This document shows positions 56,291-64,000 of a stretch of 64,000 nucleotides of DNA, one piece after another. Below the pieces are notes generated by a model that had not been told where the DNA came from, searched no databases, and worked only from the letters and a program-made list of their open reading frames with translations. The stretch is from contig VDCT01000326.1 of the NCBI GenBank assembly GCA_009763385.1, forward strand, positions 310,001 to 374,000. Direction: 5' to 3'. Each line of letters begins with the position of its first letter. Position 1 is the first letter of the stretch. The DNA is from Coix lacryma-jobi var. lacryma-jobi (lineage: Eukaryota; Streptophyta; Magnoliopsida; Poales; Poaceae). A program made the translations under genes and the position numbers.

Positions 56291-56521
56291 TGTCTCCGAG
56301 TGCCCGAACATGTGATAGATGTTGAAGGTGTTGAGTTAGAACCTGATATGTCATACTCTGAGTATCCCGTTCGCGTGTTGGACCACAAGGACCGTGTCAC
56401 CCGAAGAACTACCACAAGATGGTACAAGATCCAATGGAACCAACACTCTGAAGAAGAAGCCACCTGGGAATCTGAAGACTTCTTAGCAAAGAACTATCCC
56501 GACTTTCTCGAATCTCTGTAG
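56291..56521 (+). pseudogene. chromodomain at the pol C-terminus
   Basis: This is the end of the frame at 55898-56521. PVRVLDHKDRVTRRTTTRWY, KIQWNQHSEEEATWESEDFL and AKNYPDF match the integrase-linked chromodomain of plant chromoviruses. The aromatic cage is reduced, as in the Tekay type: Y and W remain (RWYKIQW, ATWE). Such domains guide integration to particular chromatin. The segment itself is in frame; it is called a pseudogene because the rest of pol is broken. Confidence 0.85.
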
Positions 56522-56575
56522 ATGTAAGGTTTTGCCTTTTCCTTCTTAAGACGTGGAATCTCGGGGCGAGATTTC

Positions 56576-56590
56576 TTTTAGGGGGAAGGC
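56576..56590 (+). other. polypurine tract of the Tekay element
   Basis: TTTTAGGGGGAAGGC directly precedes the 3' LTR and would prime second-strand synthesis. Confidence 0.8.
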
Positions 56591-59500
56591 TGTAACACCT
56601 CTGGTGTTTAAGATGTAATTAACCTGACATGTCATCATCATTAGTCATTAATCATTCTTGCCTTGCATTTATGTTTGCTTAGTACTTGTGTAGCAATCTC
56701 TTTTCAAACCCTAAAAGCCCTAACCTTCCTATAAGGGCAAAATGGTAATTTCACCTCTGTGCCTAGCTTTGTGTAATTCTTGTTCAGTTGGATGTCTTGA
56801 AGTTTTGTTGTGTTGGCTAAAGTTCAAAAATCAAAATCAGATTTCAAATCCCTTTGCAAAACCCTGATTTCCAAACCCTAGTTTTTACCCCTCTTTTTTA
56901 TAATTCAAAAACTATTTAAAATTTGGAGTTGGTCCAAAAAGCAAAGTTGTAGATCTTGTCAAAAGGAACAACTTTGGTATTTGCAAATTTTCAAGTTTCT
57001 ATATAAAATCAAAAGTAATTTTGAATTATTCAAATCCTAAAAGTGTCCCCTTTTCTGATTTCGAAATAATTCAAGAACTGTTTGGAATTTGAAAATGTAC
57101 TTATTGACAAGTTGTAGATCTCCTTTTTTTGCACAATTTTGGTATTCTGAGTTTTTCCTGTGCAGTTCAAAATTTGGGAATAATTTTGCCAGCACAGAAA
57201 TCCATTTTCTAAAGACCCTACCCTAGCTACTGTTCTTCTCCTACCTAGGGTCAGGAGGGGGCCCCGGCCATGGCCGCGCGCCAGCGCCGTTTGCGCCACG
57301 CGTGCCTGGCAGCCGCACGCCCGCCCCCGACTTGTCGCCTGCGCCCGCGCCATCATTCCGCCCCCGCACGCGCAAGCGCTGACCTTCGCCCCCGTCCCCT
57401 ACAGTGCCCAGGGCGTCGCCGCCGCGTGGCCGTCACCGGCGAGCCTTCGCCCAGGCCCTGGGTGCATGCCCGTCCTCCTCCGGCCTGCAATCGAGTGCGC
57501 ACGCCTCGGCCGAGCTCATCCACACCATCCCGTGCTCTCTACCGTCCCCGACAGTGCCTATAAAAGGGCCCGCCGGGCCGGAGCTCCGCACTCACCCCGC
57601 CACCGTGACCAGCTCACTCCAGAGCCTCCGCAGCCCAACCAGCTAGCCCAACAGCTCCGTCTTGAGCTCGTGAAGCTTCCCACCCCTCAATTTGGTCTCT
57701 ACCGCCTCCTATCGCCCGGCGTAGCTCGCCGTTCCCATCTCCGGCGAAAACCCGGTGAGCTCGGGTTCGTCAAATACTACCTCTCCGCCACGATCATCTT
57801 CCCTGACCCCTGTGTCAGCTTCCTTGGCTCCGTGCGACTCTAACCGTGCCATTGTGACCTCGTGCGGCGCACAGGATCGCCGGAGCGCCGAGCGCCGCCG
57901 TGAACGCCTGTCGAGCTCCCTCCTTCGACCCTTGTTCCGTCCCGCCGAAGCCTGCCTCCGACCCGTGGTAAGCACTCGAAGCCCCCCGGTCTCTGCTTCC
58001 ACTCTGCTTCGCCCGAGCCAGGCCTCGAGCAAGCACTCGCTCGAGCCAGGTCTCGAGCGGACACACCCTCACCGTCTTCGCCGAGCCTAGCCTCGAGCGG
58101 ACACACAGACCCTCACCACTTCGCTCGAGCCAGGCCTCGAGCGGACTCACGCACCCTCAGCTTCGCCGAGCCTAGCCTCGAGCAAGCATGCACCTCCCTT
58201 CGCCCGAGCCTACCGGCCAGGCCTCGGACGAAACGCTTGTCTCCGCTTCGCCCGAGCCTCCCGACCAGCCTCGGACGAAACGCTTGTTTCCGTCTCGCCC
58301 GAGCCTACCAGCCAGGTCTCGGACGGCCGAGTGTTTCCGCCTCGACCGAGCCCTGTGGTCCGCCTCGCCGCGATTCGCCCGAGCCCTTGCGAGGAAGGAG
58401 CACAGTGCTCTTTTCTTTTTCCTTTTTGAAAGAGTGTGAATAGTGTTCTGTTTTCTCTTTTTTGTGTGATTTAATCTATTTTCCTTAAATCTTGAGAAAA
58501 ATATGGTATGCTCCTTGCTCTGTGTAGAATTTTAGAAAAATATGAAACTTGACTTTTCTGCAAGAATTTGAAATGTAAAATCCCTCTTTTAATTAATAAA
58601 TGGATGGTTTTGGATTTTTAGAAAATCATTTATAACTTTAAAAATCATGAGATAAATTTTTGTGAGCTTCCTATGCCATGTTTAGTCCCTGGTGCAATTT
58701 TGAAGTCTTTTGGAACAAGTTGATTTTTGAGCATTTATTTTAATTGTTAATAGTGCCTTTTGTTAATTAATGTCTGATTTTATTTAAGCACCTTAATGAC
58801 CTCCAAAAATTATGAAATTTGTTTTGCCATCTGTCTACACCATAACGAACTTATGAGATTAATTTGGTAATTTTTGGAGCAACTACTTTAAATGACCTTT
58901 TTAAATAATTAAGAAAATAGAAAAAGTGGTTAGGATTCATGTTGTTGCCCTGTGTTGCATTGTTCATGCTAGCATACTCATGTGCATGCATCATTGCATT
59001 CGTATAGTCACCGAAGAAGGCGTCAAGATCGAGGCAGCCGCTGACGAACCTGTCCCCGAGGCTACCCCGAGCTCCGACAACTGCCCTGCCGCCCTCGAGC
59101 CTGCCCTCTTTGCTCTTCAAGGCAAGCCCGGTGCATTTAACCCCTTCCTTGGATTCATAAAATGTTTTCCTTAAATGCTTTTGAGTTAAATTATTGCATT
59201 AGGTTTATAGGAGTTGTGTGCTATCCTAATTGATGCACTATCCACCTTGACCACTGATACACCTGATACCTGCTTTTCAAAAGTATTTGAAAAATGCTTA
59301 GCAATGCTCATTGAATTAGACTTTGCAATAAAACTGCCATTTCAAAAGTATGATCACTGAAAGGATCTTTATGGGAATTTGGCTTTACTTCCCATTCGAT
59401 GACTGCTTGCCTAGCTAGCATGTGGTCATTGTCGAGAAGAGGTTGTCCGCGCGTACGGTGCCGTCATGTTGTAGTCCGGGATTCAACAGTTGACACCGAC

Positions 59501-60656
59501 CGGGACAGGGTTGAAAAACCGACAGGACCTGTACTCTTGGGTTAGAGTCCCGAGGTGCTTGTCGCTGGCGGAAAAACTAACAGGACTATTACGCTTGGAT
59601 GAGATATAACCAAGGTATAGTTCTGGCTGGAAAATTAGGACCATCCGTATGGGGGCCTGCTGGTCAAGACTTGTAACTATTCACATACTACGGAAAGCTC
59701 TGGCTCCGAGGAATCCTTTATTGGACCGACAACCGCGCACTGGGAGTGGAGAGATGGCGGAAGTAGCATGTACCCATGTGGTCGTCGTACCTGGATAGGA
59801 GTGGTGTACTGTACTTCCGGGTGGCATAGGACCGGGCCCAATCTTGGAGGAATCGTGGTAGACGAGTTGGCATATGCAAGCTTGGGTGCTACATATGCAG
59901 TGTGGATAGGGATCCTCAGCTGAGTATTATTTATCCGGATTAACGTTGCTCCTCGGTTATGGAGACTTGGTCACTGACTGTCAACGGAGAGTGGTTCTCA
60001 ACTAGGAATGTTTTGAAATGTAAAATGAATCATGAACGATGAAGAATTGAGGAATACTGAATCTTTCCAAAATAAAATAAGGTTTACAAAAATATTTTTC
60101 TGCAAAATACTTGATCTTGCTTAAGCCTTACCTTGACTACCCTAAGCCTCTCATTCCTGAGTCTTCTCCCTTTTTCTTTAGTCGGGTAAGTCTTGTTGAG
60201 TACCCCAGTACTCAGGTTTGTTACCCATGCTGCAGGTATGACAGAGACCCCGATGTGTCTTGCACCCTGCTGCGTGACCATCGTCCAGGAAGAGGCCGAT
60301 GAGGCCGAAGAATAGTTGTACACCCTCGGGCTGGGTGATTATAAGTATCTTTGCTGTTCTCCACTATGTTGCCTATGTCTATCTTTATTATCAGAACTTG
60401 GTTTGTAATAACTGCACCTTAATTTCTATTTGGAACCCTGCTTTGTAAAACTATTGTTATTTAAGTCTTCCGCTCTTTATTCCGATGTTATTTGTAAAAG
60501 TATGCAATGTTGTAACCGAATTGTGAGATGATCCTGCGGACATTGGGCACTGATGAAGCCCGGTGGCGAACAGGTCTTAATCACATGGAACATGGGTTCG
60601 GCTGTCAGAGGTTGACAGGGACACGTGGGCCATGGGATTAGGGTCGTTCCGTCACA
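56591..60656 (+). repeat. 3' LTR of the Tekay element (4.07 kb)
   Basis: Same layout as the 5' LTR, ending CCGTCACA. Across the first 700 bases the two copies differ mainly by one-base indels in A, T, C or G runs and by only a few substitutions. Confidence 0.95.
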
Positions 60657-61441
60657 CGTGACGCGTTACATACAGGCATTGATACAAATTCTCGTATTCC
60701 TTGCCACGGTACAGGATGTAGTCATTAGGACATGCATGTATCTTCTGGATTTCTAAACCCAAAGGATAGACGACTTGTTTTGCTTCGTACGTAGTGGCGG
60801 GCAATTCGTTAGGTTTCGGAAGAATCTTTTGTTTTATTATCTTCAATAATTGTCCAAATGTCTTGTCAGATACACCATTTTGTGTCTTCCATTGTAGCAA
60901 CTCAAGTGTTGTACCCAACTTTTTTTGTCCATCTGCAGCAGACGGGTATAGTAATTTCCTGTGATCCTCTAGCATACAGTCAAACTTAGCCTTCTCCTTT
61001 TCACTTTCACAATCTCTTTGTGCATCACGAATGACATCACCAAGAGCATCATCTTCAGCGAGTGTGTCTTCTGCACTTGCCTCTTCTTCACCTTCCCCCA
61101 TTGCAGTATCACCAAAGTCACCGTATTGAGCAATAATGTCATCGTCAGGGTCCAATGTTCTTCTTCACCTTCTTCCATCATAACCCCAGTTTCTCCATGC
61201 TTCGTCCAACAACTATAGTTTGGCATGAACCCGACTTGAACAAGTGTGAGTGAAGACTCCTTGAGCTAGAATATTCCGTTGAACTATTACAAAGGGCACA
61301 TGGGCAGCACATAAAACCATTCCGCTTGTTTGCCTCGACCACTCTTAAAAAATAATGCACGCCATCAATGAACTCTTTTGAGCGACGATCAGCATTGTAC
61401 ATCCAGTGACATGTCATCGTCTGCATTATATGACATATCAC
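60657..61441 (-). pseudogene. CACTA transposase gene (TNPD), 5' part
   Basis: This is the upstream half of the transposase gene cut by the Tekay insertion. From about 61410: HWMYNADRRSKEFIDGVHYF, LRVVEANKRNGFMCCPCALC and SSSRSLHSHLFKSG, the transposase-associated zinc-binding domain found at the N-terminus of such proteins. After a frame change near 61230 comes YSCWTKHGETGVMMEEGEEE. After another (near 61155) come an acidic part (IIAQYGDFGDTAMGEGEEEA) and LELLQWKTQNGVSDKTFGQL, KIIKQKILPKPNELPATTYE, YPLGLEIQKIHACPNDYILY. The frame runs into the insertion at 60657 and resumes at 46850. Confidence 0.88.
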
Positions 61442-61651
61442 ATAATTATATCTCTCATTCTTATAAAGAAATGAAATTATAAAATGACATATAACATGAT
61501 TATATCTCTCATTCTTATCAGCAATTTAATTTTCTAGCTCAAATTTATAAACAAGTTCATTACACCCAAATTTAGTGATTCTTACTGGTGGCATAAAAGT
61601 AGTAGCAGTTGAACTTGTCTAATTAATTATTACATCAGATAACAGTGCAGC

Positions 61652-61951
61652 CTAATCCACTTGGCCACAACCAAAGCAACTAACAACACCTGCACATTTT
61701 TCCCACATCACAGTCCAACAAGATGGACTGCCTGCCACTCCAACCTGATAGGAAGGTAAGGTAGGGGTAGGTGCAGTAGGAATTGAGTTGATTCTTGAGT
61801 TGAAAGCCTCTAGAGCTGCAGAAGCTTCCTCAAAAGACTTGTACTTTTTATGCACAGCTCCCTTAACTTTGAGGACATACTGACTGCACTCGGCCCAGCT
61901 GGTGTAAATACCTGGCTTGGTGCCCTCGAAAACAACATACCAAGCAGACAT
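61652..61951 (-). CDS. small ORF with RNase H1 N-terminal hybrid-binding domain
   Basis: A 99-codon frame starting MSAWYVVFEGTKPGIYTSWA, followed by ECSQYVLKVKGAVHKKYKSF and EEASAALEAF. This is the short domain at the N-terminus of RNase H1 (also in caulimovirus protein VI) that binds RNA:DNA hybrids or double-stranded RNA; the aromatic and Lys positions typical of the fold are present. No RNase H catalytic part follows. The rest is Pro/Thr-rich, then Cys-rich (CWTVMWEKCAGVVSCFGCGQ). It lies within the CACTA element, upstream of TNPD in the same direction, so it may be a first exon or separate cargo. No frameshift seen. Confidence 0.72.
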   Translation of the reverse strand: MSAWYVVFEGTKPGIYTSWAECSQYVLKVKGAVHKKYKSFEEASAALEAFNSRINSIPTAPTPTLPSYQVGVAGSPSCWTVMWEKCAGVVSCFGCGQVD

Positions 61952-61958
61952 CCTGCTG

Positions 61959-62362
61959 CATTTTGTAAACTAAAGTATTATATATTCTAATTTATGTAAA
62001 CAAATGATTTAACTGATCTCTATTTCTCCAAAAAATTAAAATAAACTAATTAAACCGGTCACATTTTGTAAACTAAAGTATTATATATTTCTATTTTTTT
62101 GTAAACAAATAATTTAACTGATCTCTATTTCTCCAAAATAATAAAATAAACTAATTAAACCGGTCACATTTTGTAAACTAAAGTATTATATATTTCTAAT
62201 TTCTGTAAACAAATGATTTAACTGATCTCTATTTCTCAAAAAAAAAACTAATTAAACCGGTCACATTTTGTAAACTAAGTAGTATTATATATTTCTATTT
62301 TTTGTCAACAAATGATTTAAATGATCTCTGTTTTCTAAAAGATTAAAATAAACTAATTAAAC
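61959..62362. repeat. tandem repeat, 4 x about 103 bp
   Basis: Units start CATTTTGTAAACTAAAGTAT at 61959, 62062, 62167 and 62264 (the last with small changes) and include GATTTAACTGATCTCTATTT and AACTAATTAAACCGG. They lie just upstream of the RNase H1-like ORF on its strand, so they may form a promoter or leader array. Confidence 0.9.
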
Positions 62363-62589
62363 TATCAAGTCAATGAACTCAAAATAGCTACAAAAATAAA
62401 AAACTTGAGCTAGTAACCTTTCAAGGAGTCGATGGCGGTGTAGATGTAATGAAATAAATCAATCGCCAGAGATGTGTTAACAAACAAAAATCACCGGAGA
62501 AGAGAGCAAACAAGCAAGCAAGTGACTGAATGAAGAAAAAATGAAGACAGGAGCTCGGGCACGGCTTGAGGTGGAAGAACAGTTCAAAT

Positions 62590-62958
62590 ATAGGGAGGGA
62601 CATTTAGCCCCGGTCCTTATTCCCAGCCGGGGATAAATGTTGGCATTTAGCCCCGGCTGGGTACACCAACCGGGGCAAAACCTTTTAGTCCTGGTTGTGT
62701 TACCAACCGGGGCTAAAGATACCAACATTTAGCCCCGGCTGGATACACCAACCGGGGCAAACCTTTAGTCCCGGTTGGTGTTACCAACCGGGGCTAAAGA
62801 CCGGCCTTTAGCCCGGTTGGTAACACCAACCAGGACTAAACGCCCCTCTGACAATTGAGCCGTTGGGCTGTTACCAACCGGGGCTAAAGACCTTTCTAGT
62901 CCCGGGCGCAAATTTTTCCGTGACTAATGCTGATTTTGCAAATCGTCCAAGGGTAGTG
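62590..62958. repeat. CACTA terminal region with hairpin repeats (right)
   Basis: At least five units of CATTTAGCCCCGGCTGG or TTTAGTCCCGGTTGGTG with inverted partners CACCAACCGGGG and ACCAACCGGGGCTAAAG. The last 60 bases to GGGTAGTG are less repetitive. Confidence 0.85.
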
Positions 62959-62961
62959 ATA

Positions 62962-64000
62962 GTTTTTTATCCCGTCATCGGTTGAGACCTTTCTCTCGAC
63001 TGTAAATCATCTGTTTCCAAATTAGGTCGATCGGTCTCTTTCTGAAGTATGAACCAAAACCGTGTAAATAAGAGCGGAGATCTTTTTTCATGGCAGCCTC
63101 CCTTGAATATATTGTAATAAATAATGTTGCATTGTTTATTACCTTAGCTTGGACAAATGAATTGGATACAAAAGGAGCTAGCCACGAAAGTGAATTCCAT
63201 AATCTCGATCTAGTCGTAGATCTCAGCACTACCCACTGCTTAGAGTGGATATGATGCAATAAGTGGCCACCAAGTAAGCTTTTATTTTTTGTTCTAAAAA
63301 AATGAAAATAAAGTACGCATCACCTTTGCATGGCCTTTATAGATACTACGGCAGCAGAGCTTAATCTCTCGCTCTGCTTGCACGCGTAATAAGCATCACC
63401 ATCTAATATAATAATGGTGGCTTTGTAATTAATTAGCACCTTCTCTCTTCTAGTTCTAGCATGCATCTTGCAGTTCCACACGTGCCACTGAAATTCAAAG
63501 GGCCAAGGCGTAAGGAAATGATCAATGAGACTAGAGAAAAAATGGTCCATTCGGGAAAATAAGAGGGAAATGAAAAGCATGTGCGCATCTATGATGACTA
63601 CTACACTAAACCATGAATTAGATTTTTTTATGGGCAAAGGAAGATGGACCTACAACTATATATTATTGCATGCGCGCCTTTCAAATTTCAATGGAGGAGA
63701 CCGATCGAGACTCCCGAACGTACGTGCGGCATCACCGTTTGTAAAGTAGTTAGGCAGCTGGTCTAGACGAGACGTCGCGACCGATGACCGACAATTCAAT
63801 TCGAGAGCCTCCTAGCGTAGCTCTAGCTCTATCTCTCTCTCTCTCTCTCTCTCTCATTCTCGACTTCTCGTCATTCGTGAATCGTGAGCGCCATGCATGC
63901 ATGCACCCCAAATAAAACGCACATCGTGCGTCATCGCATCGCCCGGCCGGCGATGGAGAACGGTGGTGGTACGGTCGTAGCTAGGTATCCGTCTTCAACG
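62962..64000. other. spacer with CT microsatellite
   Basis: A (CT)n run at 63831-63855. The longest frames (94 and 105 codons on the minus strand) have no recognisable motif. No gene supported. Confidence 0.5.

Larger units (their letters stand above)
46846..60661 (+). mobile_element. complete Ty3/gypsy chromovirus, Tekay lineage, 13.8 kb
   Basis: Runs 46851-60656 with the target duplication CGTGA at 46846-46850 and 60657-60661. It has 4-kb LTRs, an initiator-tRNA-Met-like primer site, an acidic leader ORF, gag with zinc knuckle, pol in gypsy order and a C-terminal chromodomain. Long LTRs plus the chromodomain fit the Tekay/Del group, and the leader ORF recalls orf0 of the rice element RIRE3. 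It inserted in the transposase gene of the large CACTA element, in the opposite direction. Pol is frameshifted. Confidence 0.95.
37246..62961 (-). mobile_element. large CACTA (En/Spm) element with transposase genes
   Basis: Terminus CACTACTAGAGAACAGGCC starts at 37249. At the other end GGGTAGTG ends at 62958 (CACTACCC inverted). ATA flanks both (37246-37248 and 62959-62961). Subterminal GGTTGGT..ACCAACCGG hairpins with GGGGCTAAAG lie at 37260-37490 and 62595-62900. Only six bases of terminal repeat match exactly, so the right edge is less sure; an alternative end is 62929. Without the Tekay insertion the element is about 11.9 kb. The gene order on the minus strand is RNase H1-like ORF, TNPD, then TNPA-like/Ulp1. 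Confidence 0.8.

Noticed and set aside
62900..62929. CACTA right end at 62929 (GTGACTAATG, inverted CATTAGTCAC)
   Set aside because: It lacks a proper CACTA pentamer and its 3-bp flank CTG does not match ATA at 37246. The end at 62958 has GTAGTG and matching ATA. It is kept as the alternative.

Overview
This window looks like intergenic chromosome DNA from a grass (Poaceae, most likely a panicoid such as sorghum, sugarcane or Miscanthus). The reasons are the repeat families present: Stowaway MITEs with CTCCCTCCGTCC ends and TA duplications, Tourist-like MITEs with GGCC(A/T)TGTTTAG ends, CACTA elements with TTTGCCGAGTGCC or CTTTAGTCCCGG subterminal repeats, Ty3/gypsy elements of the Tat and Tekay lineages, and the plant telomere motif TTTAGGG. 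I found no intact host gene. One short unrecognised coding fragment (25365-25733, minus) and some GC-rich low-copy stretches are the only possible host remnants.

Layout. 1-4329: 3' part of a decayed Ty1/copia element with its right LTR. 4330-8674: AT-rich spacer with MITEs, including an element flanked on both sides by TA microsatellite. 8675-25092: remains of CACTA-type DNA (a 153-bp tandem duplication, a tRNA-like module and a 4 x 148-bp array), split by a complete 15-kb Tat-lineage Ty3/gypsy element at 9917-24910 with target duplication ATAGT. Besides gag and pol, that element carries a long antisense gene with introns. 25093-32349: spacer with a gene fragment, a 5'-truncated LINE, MITEs and a short retroposon with 16-bp target duplications. 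32350-34013: a CACTA element nested inside another CACTA element. 34014-37248: GC-rich spacer, a diverged local duplication, a MITE inside a MITE, and a hAT-type MITE with a perfect 8-bp duplication. 37249-62958: one large CACTA element with minus-strand genes. Its transposase gene (TNPD type) is cut in two by a 13.8-kb Tekay-lineage chromovirus (46851-60656, 4-kb LTRs, duplication CGTGA). Its second gene fuses a TNPA/Ptta-like part, a proline-rich repeat and a Ulp1-type protease, and lies just downstream of a 650-bp degenerate telomere-repeat array. A small ORF with an RNase H1 hybrid-binding domain lies near the right end. 62959-64000: spacer.

How it fits together. This is a stack of insertions: Tat into CACTA, CACTA into CACTA, Tourist into Stowaway, Tekay into CACTA. 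Exact target duplications order most of the events. Almost every coding region is frameshifted. Because the LTR pairs differ more by 1-base homopolymer indels than by substitutions, part of that breakage may be sequencing error rather than decay.
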